64,000 nt of DNA from Tigriopus japonicus (taxonomy: Eukaryota > Arthropoda > Copepoda > Harpacticoida > Harpacticidae), in NCBI GenBank assembly GCA_010645155.1, contig CM021323.1:1447873-1511872 (forward strand). The letters run 5' to 3'. The position numbers and the translations under genes are program-made. Below, piece by piece: positions 39,644 through 50,076 of the stretch (within the stretch, counting starts at the first letter, position 1; each line of letters opens with the position of its first letter). The notes under the pieces are model-generated. The model saw only the letters and a program-made list of their open reading frames with translations, was not told the origin of the DNA and did not search any database.

Positions 39644-42600
39644 GTTGAGTTTCTTTTGAATTTCTTCACGGTCACGGATGTCTCAGGTTCCCCCTCTGCA
39701 AAAGTGAAATGATTCAATGTAAAAAGTGTTCCTTTGTCCTTAGAAACTTCCAGGCCCTCAAACGAATGAGCATGGAGTTAGACAACGACCCATGGTGTGA
39801 ACTTACTCTTAAGTTGAGGTACTTGTACGACCTTTCTCCAGCCTACATTCATCCCTGAGAACATGATTGTCCTGAAGGAAAATGCTATCCTAAACAATGG
39901 ATGGATTCTCCATAAGTGCGGGTAGGGGTCGCGTTGTTCAAGCTCTCTTTCCAACCTATGTCCTTACTCACTTATGTCTTAGGGACAAGACCTAAACACG
40001 TTAGAGGCAAACTACGTCACTCGCACATGAACGGCCCTGCTGGCGAGCCAAAATTTTGGACCTAGTTCAAATTCTTTTGTTCCAGGTGCTTGCAAAGGGA
40101 ACAAGTCTGCAAGGCATAATACACTCCGTTGTTAGTAGTGTTTTCATGCATTGTGTACAGTACTTCTACCACTGGAGGGACGAGAAAATTTGAAAGTTGT
40201 TGAGTTGTGATAAAGCAACATTAGCAGAATGCAGTTTTTAAAAGAAGTTAGGTCTTGTATACCATGATTAACACAATGGAAGTAGTATTTTCAAACAGTT
40301 CCGCCACTTCTTTGACATTGGGGATAGATCCCAAGCTATCTTGGCCAAATTCAGATTTCCATATGTAACACGGAAACCAAAGCTGTCCAACCAGTCACAA
40401 TACTTCAAATATATTTTGCTCAATCGACAATAAATTGCTTCAAAACCTGTCGTAATTTGCTTGAAAGAAATGTCGGTTGTTCCACAACAGATGTTCAAAA
40501 GTGAAATGGTTTTGCTTGGTTGAACTTGCCTTTGGGCCAAATTTTGGAGTTGCAATGAAGGGCACTAATAGCCCATCATATGGTTTAAAATGATGAGCAA
40601 TAGCATTCACCCTTCCTTGTCAATAGATTGATATGCCAGGACCTGTCTAAAATGCTGAACAGTATCTCTAACCAGGGATAACCTATATAATAGTATTAAT
40701 ACTGGATGCGAACTCGCGGAATTTCTCCGGCACGCAACCTCCGGTATGAGGCCGAGATTCGTAAACAAGAAGAACAAACCGCCATGTTGGGAGCGGAAAA
40801 TCAAACGGAAATCGACCAAAATTCCAAAAGATAGTGCGCCAATCGGTGTTCCCTGTGTTTCAAGCGGGTCCAGCCAAGTCCTAGCCTTGGTAAAGGTCAA
40901 CGCCATGCCCAAAAATCAGTCCGATGTTGGTGTTTCGAAGACATCCAGTTCACCCAAGAAAGAGTGAATGAAATAGTGAATGAATGACCACATCATGGAG
41001 TGCGAATGAACCCACAAAGGTGTCTAATCTACAAGATGACGATCAAAGTGATCAAATGAAATCTGATGACGAGGTTACCTGCAATAACCTTCGGAAGTGA
41101 TAGCCCTAACTAAAGCAAAAAAAACGAATATGCACCGGACTCCGAGCCCAAATTCTTCTTGCAAAAGGATTAAGAACCAACTTTCCCACGGACCAATACG
41201 GGGAGTTTCTTTACGCTCATCCATTGCACAACTTGAACAACTAAGAATATCTTACGATTACTTGAATTATCAACAACAAAATATCGTTTTTTTCCGAGCT
41301 CATATATCATCCGACTTGAACGTCTTATTAGTATCTTTGAACTTACAATTGAACCCATCCATCAATATTTCAGGTATTATCCTGAACTGAATTAACACAT
41401 GCCAAACTTTGTATGAAATCAAGGTTGTTATAGGTGGTGAGATTGTCACCTTGGCATAACATGTTCTATAAATGATGGTCCTTTTTCGAATTTCCTTTAT
41501 CCTTTATTGTATGGTTGTGTCTTTTAGTTCAGGATAATAAGGACAGGTAAGATACTCTTAAGTTGTTCAAGTTGTGTGATGGACGAGTGCGATAAAACTC
41601 CCCGTTTTGATCCGGGTGAGAGTATGTGGGGAAAGTTGGTTCTTAATCCCTTTTCAAGAGGAATTTGCGTTCGGATTAAGGTCAATATAGAACAAAGAAA
41701 GAAGAAGTCCTCAGTGTCAAGAATTCGATCAAATGAAGAACAAATTAAGATGACTTTGAAACCTATCAGGTGGACCTACTAGCAATGGATGGGCTCAATA
41801 TTTTGATCTGCCTTTGGAGTCAGTCAGCCCAAATTGGTGATCTGACAGTCTAACCCGGATTCCATGGACCCTCCCAAAGTCTTTAGAATGAAATGCTCCC
41901 ATCAAGATTGAATTGTGTGGATTTTTTCATTCAATCTGATTGTTAATTCCTGGACAAGGGGATCTAAGAAGATCAATCAAACCTTATCAAGCCTGTAGAG
42001 CCTATCCCTGCAATGATAAGACATGATCCTTTGGTCCTGAAGGACCCTTAGCCCCAGTCCTGCGTGGTCCCGACCTTCTTGAGCCCCAAGACTTGAAACA
42101 TTTTCAATCAAATCCACAATCAAGGCTTTAATCCTCATGTTTTTCACTCATTTTGTCTCAAGGACGTTGTGATTGCCTTTGTTCCTGTTCCAATCCGGAT
42201 CAGATGGCTGATCTGATCCAGAACCGTCAAAAGTGCCCTTCAATGGTTATAGCCAACAACATCTCTGACTTGGACTCCATCTTGTTTCAAAATGAGACCA
42301 TTCTTGTTCTTTCATTTTCTTATGGAAATGGTTCCTGCGTTGTGGAGGTGTTGAAGAGGATGGAAGATGAGTAACACTCCAGATACCACCACAGATACTT
42401 CTGTTAAGCATTATTTCACTGAAGTTGGACTAATGGGTGAAGCAAGATTCCATCTACGTATTTTCCTCCTTCTTATGAGGACTAAAATCCTTTGGAGAGT
42501 TGAATGTCAAAAGTTCATGAGACGAGTAAAAAGAGTGCTGGGACTTCTAAAATCAAGGTGAAGAACATCCACTCCACAAATATTAACACAAAAAGTTTGC

Positions 42601-44301
42601 GTGAATTCTTTCAAGACACATGTTCAACAGTTTTAGACATTAATAAGGAATAAATGACGTCGTGTCAAAATATAGCCTCGGCCTCATACCATTTTTTCAA
42701 AAATCGGAGTTCGTGTCCACCCCTTTCAGGGGTTCCTGCTCTAACGCATAGTAAAAGCTTCACTGATTCGCGAGAATGAATATCGGATAGGAGAAAAAAT
42801 CAACCTTCTGTTGAACTCTCCATGATTTTTTAATTTATCCAAACCAAGTTACATTTAGAACAGAGGCCAACAATATGTTGCAAGTCTTTAATACACTTCT
42901 TTCATACTAACCCCTTTTATGTTCCAACAATTAGAAAACTTATCGAATTATAGCCTTGTAGATGCATACAGTCTTGTGACCTATGAAAATCCTTGCCAGC
43001 CTTCCTGCAAAAATACTGCTCGATGCGTTAAGACGAAAATTCGAGGGCATTCCTATGTATATTCAAAAACCGAACAATTTAACTTGAGTGTCACGTCCGA
43101 TATTAATCCCAGTGGCGTGAGTCTTGTTTGAGGATGGATAGACGTTTATCAGAAACATAAACATGCCTTCATCCGAACCGAAAAGAACACCTTCCTATTC
43201 ATTTCAAAAGATCAATGTTCTTGAAACATCCAAACTCGTGATCAAATACGGTTTGCCTTTGACTTATCGACCTTACTACCATTTTTAGGACTCCCCAAAA
43301 CGAATGTCGTCTCTGCTTTGAAAACTATGTCAGAGTGTTTGCCGACTCTCATATGAAAAGTAATACAATATCCTAATTTAAAATCCAACTTACGAGAAAT
43401 ATTAGCCCTTCTCTGAGAGATTTCCGTTCGTGGCCAATGTTCCACCAACACTTCAACATTCACACGGAGAGCACTCGATTATCTCTTCCTTCTTGGGTGC
43501 TTTCAACTAAATTGTTCGTCTTCGTGCTATTGCTCGGATTCAGAAAAGATCCAAATCAGGCGATGGCGATGCATAGTACTTACCTTTGAGTGGGCAAAAA
43601 CATCTCCATGCATGCCTTTCAATTTTTGGGCGCGTGCAAGGTGGAACGACAGAGCTAGAGAGAAAGAAAGAAAGAGCGAAAAACACTTACGTTCAAGCCC
43701 CATTCAGCTCGAGCAGCTCAAGTTTCTTACGGATCACTCCGATCCCACTGTCTAAATTTGAGTGGACTGGCTGGGTTGTTTGGGACTTCATTGACTTGGA
43801 GCGCGATCCAGGCTGGATCTGCAATGTTCCACAGAGTTAACAATGTTTCAAAGAGACTGAACAATTGCACATTTCTTGGTCCAGGGCACTTTTACTCGTC
43901 ATCATCATGGTTTAAAAACTTTTTGGAGAATTTTTCACTGTCTTCAAAGAATTATGTTTCAAGCCTTATATGGGAATCACGGAAGATCGCGTCTGATATA
44001 CGATCAATCACGTGAATGTCAACAACATTGAACACTTTTGAGGCTACTACCATGATGTGCATTTGAGTGAGACGAGAATGTCATCAATTGCATGAAAGGA
44101 AGAAATTCTGCCAAAAATTGTGTTCTTAGAGATTAAATGCAACTGCTTTATGATCGCTCTTAATTTGTTAACACGAGCTGGCCAGATTCGTATCGACTTA
44201 AAAGGAGGCAATTTTTATTTTGACGCAAAATCTGCGGTAAACCGCGTGGATCCCAGGCAAGTTGAACGTATTCAAGAGCGGATGAGAATCTTGCCGTTTA
44301 T
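39644..44301. other. intergenic stretch with unassigned relics
   Basis: About 4.7 kb without a supported gene. The first part holds the tropomodulin 5' UTR. From about 40740 to 43130 there are several plus-strand frames of 60-97 codons (for example 40746-40967, Lys/Pro-rich with KPPCWERKIKRK, and 42153-42374, Cys-rich at its start) separated by stops. They could be remnants of a decayed retroelement or gene, but I recognise no reverse transcriptase, integrase or other domain. Confidence 0.4.
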
Positions 44302-44556
44302 TTACTTATCATCAATGCCCTCATTAACAGTGGCGTGGATCGGGCTCGGAATTGTGGAATGATTTTGGAAGTCCACCTGTGCTCGTTTGGCCTCGAGCCG
44401 ACTCGATCGAAGGTCCAACATGGACGTACCTAAGTGTGGGATCAAGGGATTCTTGCCAGGCCTTGCTCTCTGTCTGACCAAATATGGCGGGCGAGATTGA
44501 TTGACGCACTTGGGCAAAAAGCAACCTTCAAACAAGGCATCGGTCTGGATCGCCAT
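44302..44556 (-). CDS. possible small protein of 84 residues
   Basis: Complete short frame from ATG (good context, GAAATGG) to TAA with coding-like codon use and a higher GC content than the AT-rich surroundings. The protein is basic in the middle (SRPPYLVRQRARPGKNP) with an amphipathic stretch (SMLDLRSSRLEAKRAQ). No signal peptide or membrane segment. I do not recognise the family. It could equally be a terminal exon of a larger gene; no splice model was found. A plus-strand frame overlaps its 3' end and is taken as a shadow. Confidence 0.3.
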   Translation of the reverse strand: MAIQTDALFEGCFLPKCVNQSRPPYLVRQRARPGKNPLIPHLGTSMLDLRSSRLEAKRAQVDFQNHSTIPSPIHATVNEGIDDK

Positions 44557-44795
44557 TCATTTCATTAATTGCCTCAAATCTGATTCGACGATAGGGAGTG
44601 ATCTTTGCCCTTCTTTGGTTGCTTCAGAACGCTGTTCAGAACGTCATTCTGTAAATGTTTTACACTGATGAAAGCATGACCAAATGATTTGTATTTTAAA
44701 CCTAAAACGACTCAATCGATCTAAATGCCATTTCATGGGATTTCAGACAGTAGTGGTTGTACGTCAATACAGTAAAGTACCTCAACCGTTATGAT

Positions 44796-45668
44796 TAGGG
44801 ACAGGAACTTAAGACGAATAAACTTATTCGTCTTTTTCGTCTAATTTGGATTTTATTCGTCTTTTTTTGTCTAATTTGGATTTTTATTCGTCTTTTTCGT
44901 CTAATTTGGATTTTATTCGTCTTTTTTCATCTAATTGGCCAAAAATTTGGATTTTCTTAGATTTCAAGCGCTTGCAGCGTTTTTTTTTAAATTTTCCTAG
45001 CAAATAAAAACTTCAAAGAAAGTTCAACCACACCAATCATAGGCCAATGTAATAATTTGATTGTCAGTTGCGGTTTTGAACAAACAAAATACAATCCACA
45101 CTTATAAATTAACTTGTACTCGTAGAGTTGCTCGACAGACACAGAAAGAAAAGATTACTTTTGGGTTTAAAAGGCCATCAGAACAATTATTGGATTTGCA
45201 AATCTGATTTTTAAGTGTAGCTGTACTAAAACGTTCCTTTAAAAAGTCATTTTTAACTCTTGGTTTTTATTTGACATATGTACTACTGGCTAATTCTTGC
45301 TAGTTAGGTACTTCCTTTTTTTAAATTTTCTAGATTTCGCCGTTTTTGACAGTCATATGAGTTCAGACAGATTGGTCCTTATCAATACGGACATACATAA
45401 CGTCTATTTTGTGGGAGCAGCTTTAAACGTCTTTTTTCGTCTGGACGGGCATTTAATTTTTCTGCTTTCTTATCAGATAGGTTCATCCGCCTTTTTGGAA
45501 AATTAATTCGATTTTTTCCATTTTGCAAGTATATTTTTTTCTTTTCTTTCCGTCTGTTGGGAACGAATTCGTCTTTTTTCGTTTAATCGGTCAATTTTAT
45601 TCGTCTTTTTTCGTCTAATCAGGCAATTCTATTCGTCTTTTTCGTTTAATTTGACAGTGTAGTCCCTA
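44796..45668. mobile_element. 873-bp hAT-like MITE with TAGGGAC ends
   Basis: Begins TAGGGAC and ends GTCCCTA. The adjoining 8-mers are GTTATGAT (left) and ATGATGAT (right), identical at six positions including the inner five ATGAT. TAGGG-type termini and 8-bp duplications fit the hAT superfamily. Both subterminal regions carry direct repeats of TTATTCGTCTTTTTCGTC followed by TAATTTGGATTTT (44820-44945 and 45550-45660). There is no transposase frame. A shorter relative lies at 57616-57767. Confidence 0.7.
44820..44945. repeat. subterminal direct repeats (TTCGTCTTTTTCGTCTAATT units)
   Basis: Four imperfect tandem units of about 33-36 bases inside the left end of the TAGGGAC element. Equivalent units recur at its right end (about 45550-45660). 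Confidence 0.75.
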
Positions 45669-45913
45669 ATGATGATCTATTTCAGGAAATTTTTTGTGTC
45701 TCTTCGGGTACATCATGAATATGGAGGTGTGGCCTTCAAATAACAAAGACATAACACAAAAAGACATATGTATATTCCTCAGATCCTGGATAAGCTATTA
45801 CTTGTTTTCACCAGGACCTGGGCACGAAATATGATATTGAATTGTGTTGCAGGTGCCATTTTGGAACACAATTAACCTTGATCAAAATTTCAGCTGATTC
45901 CACAAAATAAGCG

Positions 45914-45921
45914 CCTCTTGC
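45914..45921. repeat. left target-site duplication CCTCTTGC
   Basis: Perfect 8-bp copy next to the CAGGGTTGCC terminus; identical to 48850-48857. Confidence 0.95.
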
Positions 45922-46405
45922 CAGGGTTGCCAGGTCCCACGGAGGGCTCGCGGCCAAATTTAAAATCAGAAGTTGCCTTTTGGCGGCCAAAAATGAGGAA
46001 AAGTTGCCACTTGGCAGCCATTTTTTTATTTTCATTGTTTTCATTATTGTTGTTCAATTGTCACGCACATTGCAAAAAAATGTATAAGTAAGGAGCTTTG
46101 CTCAAGACATTTTTTGTAAAATATATATTTTCTTAAACTTCTTTACATTTTTTGTATTGTGCGTTCTAGTAAGAAACTTCATGGGAACAAAGCGTCAACT
46201 TGGCATTATAGACAATTGACGTTAACGTGAATCCTTAGGTGCTAGGATTGCAGGGTTGATCCTCCCCCGCCCAATAAAGCTGGTATTGACCCAATTTTGC
46301 CGATAGGTAACATTATGTGTCTGTAAATCGGAAATGTTAAATGCATAGGGTTTCATCTTTAGTCTTTATACAAAATTATTTAACAATCAAAATCCATCCT
46401 ATTTA

Positions 46406-46791
46406 GTGCATGTCTGCTTTTAGTTTTGGTAAGCATAACTGAAACTGCTGATGGAATGAAAGCGCTTTCGGCCGAAATAAGGGAAGCTCAGTAAACATCA
46501 GCTGGGCCTGCTTGTTTACTCCGTAGCACCGTCGTGGCCTCTGTTGTCTCATTGCTTCACAAAAATTCTATGATCGCATCTCTTTCTCGACCGTTTGTTG
46601 CGGAGCAACTGACCATTTGAAATATTTGATCGAGTGCAGAACAGGAAAGAACAGAATCACCAGAAAAGGGCGGCGCAACACTACGGAGCACAAAATCAAC
46701 AACCTTTTTTCTCACTGTGCTTATCAAATTACAGCCGAAATTTTGATTTCGGTTTCAGTTATGCTTAACTAAACCAAAAGCAGACATGCAC
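46406..46791. mobile_element. 386-bp MITE with TTTA target duplication
   Basis: Inverted ends of about 40 bases: GTGCATGTCTGCTTTT, a short variable stretch, then AAGCATAACTGAAAC. TTTA flanks both sides (46402-46405 and 46792-46795). A second inverted pair inside (CTCCGTAG near 46520 and CTACGGAG near 46680) gives a stem. No coding capacity. It lies within the hAT element. Confidence 0.75.
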
Positions 46792-47079
46792 TTTAAAGAA
46801 GCCGAAGATACTTTTGGTTCAAAAACCTTTACAACTTCTTTTGACCAAATTATTTTTTTCAAAACTGAGTTTTTCATGATGTTGAACACATAATCAATTT
46901 AAATTTAAAGTGAATTTTGCATGTATATAATTTTTCAATCAGTTGCTTGCAGTTTTGGTTAAGCCCTCTTTATACGAAAACTTTTGGTTATGATCTTGTT
47001 TGGTCCATCACTAACTGACATCAAAAATAAAATTTCTGCCCAAAAGCGCATTTGTCCATCGCTATGATTCAGACGCCAC

Positions 47080-48230
47080 AATTGACGGTGCTACGGCAAT
47101 TTACTGCCTCCTAGTTGGTTGCCTATACAATTTACTGCCGATTAATTTCTTGCGAGTGTAATTGCTTGCCAATGTAATTTACTGCGAGTCTGAATTTCCT
47201 GCCGTTACAATTGACTGTGTATACAATTTGCCGCGATTTAATTGCAATACTTAATTTCTCAAGATATGTTAATGGATCCCACTCTTCAAAATTTTGTACA
47301 ATTTCATTAATTTTTGCGTCCAGTTTCCTATATTTTAGTTTTTGAGGGAAGACCTCTCCCCTCAGAAGGGCATTTAGGCGAACTTCCTGGAGTTTGAATT
47401 CAGAGCGGACCAGCTCGCAGAACTTCCACAGATTGGGCTTTAAATCAAAGTGATAACTATCAATCCAAGTAACGATAACAATTTGATGCAACTTTGGTGT
47501 TGAGGTGTTGAAAAAAATGCAGCGTCATACGAGCCTTACAAATAAACAACCAAAGATATGATCAAACAAATCATTTGACTTATTTGAAGAGGACATATGT
47601 TTGGAGTCTTTTCAAAAATAGTTGAGGCATTCAATCACTTTTAGACTTACGTATGATATCCCAAACAAATAACAGCTATTCACTATTCAAGCACAAATAA
47701 ACGATTTCTTGGAAATTCTTGTCACAAATAAATAAATAAATAAATACTGGATGTAATGTGTATTGACTTCATCGAACCTGTAAATCAACAAACTTCTTAT
47801 GATCCAAAACTTACCTTTGCTCAGAAGGTGGGACACCTTGGTTGAGATGTTTCAAGGTTTTAATTGGGATGGAGTTTAACAAATAAGTTACAGTATAAAA
47901 GAAGTCAAGGTTAAATGATGTTTAGAGCTTATGATTATAAAAAAAACATTACTAGAACTTTTATAGCGCCAATTTTTTAAGACATGAAATGCTTGGGATC
48001 ATTTTCGGCCCATCGATTCGGCCCATTTTGCAATTATTAATGCATCAGCAGAAAAATTGAACAGGGCTGTCAATTGCATAGGCAGGCAATTGAGACAGGC
48101 AGTAAGTTGTAGAGTCATCAAATTTCTTTGGCAGGCAATTACACTCGCAATAAAATAATCGGCAGTAAATTGTATAGGCAGGCAACTGAGTGGCAGTAAA
48201 TGTTCGGGACACCCAATTGACTGCAGTCAA
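47080..48230. mobile_element. 1.15-kb element with long imperfect inverted ends
   Basis: Left 47114-47170 (GTTGCCTATACAATTTACTG, CCGATTAATTTCTTGCGAGT, GTAATTGCTTGCC) is the reverse complement of right 48131-48187 with about 85 per cent match. Short GGCAGTAAATTG words recur outside both arms. An unassigned 119-codon minus-strand frame runs from the interior into the left arm. Exact ends and target duplication were not resolved. Confidence 0.6.
47132..47491 (-). CDS. unassigned 119-codon frame inside the 1.15-kb element
   Basis: The first 80 or so codons (IDSYHFDLKPNLWKFCELVR, QEVRLNALLRGEVFPQKL, KINEIVQNFEEWDPLTYLEK) have amphipathic, protein-like composition. The last part is read through the inverted repeat and is probably not native. 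It could be a captured host-gene exon or a remnant of an element protein. I do not recognise the family. Confidence 0.25.
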   Translation of the reverse strand: MHQIVIVTWIDSYHFDLKPNLWKFCELVRSEFKLQEVRLNALLRGEVFPQKLKYRKLDAKINEIVQNFEEWDPLTYLEKLSIAIKSRQIVYTVNCNGRKFRLAVNYIGKQLHSQEINRQ

Positions 48231-48417
48231 AAACAAGGCACAACCTAATGTTTAACTTAAGTATTTGTTTAGAGGACTTGTTTGAAATGGACTTTCAACT
48301 GGCAGCCAAAGATTTGTATGTGTCGCAATTTAGCAATTACTTGGTAATTGCCTGTGTCATCATTGATGATACAGGTAATTACAGGTAAGTACTTGATGAT
48401 TCATCAAGTTTCAAAAG

Positions 48418-48840
48418 TTGCCAAATTCGGCTAAGATGCTACAAAAATTTTCTTGTGGCCATTCAGCAGCCTCAAAAGTTGCCATTTTGTGGCCAAATTT
48501 CAACCGGTGGCCACTAACGTTTGTTCGTGGCTATCACCTTTCCAAATTTACCTTTTTTGGAAATTATGGCCGCCGCAGCGGCCACCTGACAACCCTGGTT
48601 GGCACTCACATAATGATCAGCAGCCTTTCGATATTTTCCCGTTGCCATTAACTTTCATAAGTTGCTATTTGGCGGCCAATTCCCCCCGGCGGCCACAATT
48701 TTTTTCTCGTGGCCATCAGGTTTCAAAAGTTGCCAATTTGGCGGCCAATTTCCCCCCGGCGGCCACAATTTTTTTCTCGTGGCCATCAGGTGTTAAAAGT
48801 TGCCACTTTTGGAAATTTTGGCCGCCGCGGCGGCCACTTG
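48418..48840. repeat. subterminal direct repeats of the hAT element
   Basis: Several units with AAAGTTGCC, GGCGGCCA and CTCGTGGCCATCAG. Two nearly identical copies of about 68 bases lie at about 48658-48724 and 48725-48792. A copy of the terminus itself (GCGGCCACCTGACAACCCTG) lies at about 48577-48597, suggesting an internal duplication of the right end. Confidence 0.7.
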
Positions 48841-48849
48841 GCAACCCTG

Positions 48850-48857
48850 CCTCTTGC
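48850..48857. repeat. right target-site duplication CCTCTTGC
   Basis: Perfect 8-bp copy directly after the GGCAACCCTG terminus. Confidence 0.95.
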
Positions 48858-49199
48858 GGTCAGATTCAGACATAGTTGCCAGCTAGAGAGCGGGTTTTAA
48901 TGCCACCTTTGGCAAAACTGTAGTGAAATAGGTTTTTCCTTAGATGTTTACATTTCTTTGCAAAGGCATTATGATATCAAACTCCAACATTTCGGAGAAA
49001 TGTTGATGTCAAGAAAATCTCTAACGGTTTGCCAATGAGTGGCATTAAAACACACTCGCTAGCTGGCAACTATGACTCAATCTGACCGCAAGAGGCGCTT
49101 ATTTTGTGGAATCAGCTGACATTTTGTGCAGGGTTCATTGGAAACAAAGAAATTCTGCTAACACATTGAATGTTAAAGAGTGCCAGCACAATAAATTCC

Positions 49200-50076
49200 T
49201 CTAAATAGTATCACAGTTAATACATAGATGGAGAAGTTCATCATTGTACTCTTTTAAATTGCAATGGCTACGTACGTCATTTGGAATGTGACGGTTTCAA
49301 ATGGAACTATAATGGTTTTCAGTTGAAATGTTGCTTGAATAACAAACAATTAAGAAATACACTGAATCACATTTCATCGTTTTTTCAAAAAAAGCTTAAG
49401 CTCCCTTCTGTGTGCAGTTCCATCCATCCCTTAGGAGCAAAACGCTGTCCCGATGAGTGGAAACTGTCTGACCTGTTCAAAAATAATCAGGAGGACCATT
49501 ACGAACGATAATTTCTACCTTCAAATCATTTGACCGCTCTAGAAGGAACGAAAACATGGTTAAAACTAGATAGCGCTCTAGTTAAAACTTGTTTTTTCTT
49601 AATCCCGGCAAACTGTAGCCTTATTATGCAACCAGAATTTATAACTTTAAAGTCCTTCAAGTTATTACGAATTCTGAGAGTTTCATTTCCAGAAGAGTGT
49701 TTTTTTTTTTCAATTAGTTGAAGTGCAGATAGAGAGAAAAAAATGATCAAATGAGCTTAAGTGGATGACTCTCGGCAAAGCAAGGAAACACCTGCTTTTG
49801 CCCCGTGCACGATGATATGTCCGTTTGGCAAAAAAAGAATTGATAGCAAAAATCATTTCAATATTCGTACCAAGTCTCAAGCAGATCAATGGCCATGGTA
49901 TATGAAAAAGAGCAGAGGGTGGGCAATGTGCATTTTCCCACTCGATTATCCAGACAAAGAAACATTGCATGATATTACGGTAGGACTGTCATCTCCTCCC
50001 CGAAATGTTCATGTCAACTTTCACTTTCGTACTTATGAATCATTCTGGCCTGAGTTCTGAGTTGACATCACAAGGA
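49200..50076 (+). other. unassigned stretch with three plus-strand frames
   Basis: Frames at 49281-49511, 49530-49721 and 49761-50060 follow one another on the same strand just upstream of a secreted-protein gene. The first has a Cys/Trp pattern (ECDGFKWNYNGFQLKCCL). None begins with a convincing ATG or shows a family I can name. They may be decayed exons or chance. Confidence 0.3.

Larger units (their letters stand above)
45922..48849. mobile_element. 2.9-kb non-autonomous hAT-like transposon
   Basis: Begins CAGGGTTGCCAGGT and ends ACTTGGCAACCCTG, inverted termini typical of hAT elements. It is flanked by the perfect 8-bp duplication CCTCTTGC, the hAT target length. Subterminal DNA at both ends is rich in GTTGCC and GGCGGCCA words. 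No full hAT transposase is present (no BED finger or C-terminal dimerisation motif seen), so it would need a transposase supplied elsewhere. It contains at least two smaller inverted-repeat elements (46406-46791 and about 47080-48230). Confidence 0.85.
45841..49168. mobile_element. fold-back (long inverted repeat) element, split by a hAT insertion
   Basis: Outer arms match as inverted repeats: 45891-45921 (CAGCTGATTCCACAAAATAA then GCGCCTCTTGC) pairs with 49091-49122. The arm continues after the insertion at 48858-48910 (GGTCAGATTCAGACATAGTT, GCCAGCTAG, GGTTTTAATGCCAC) and pairs with 49035-49090. Outward, similarity weakens but persists to ATTGTGTTGCAG / CTGCTAACACATT. Without the hAT insertion the element would be about 400 bases, with two arms and a short loop. 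No coding content. Confidence 0.75.
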
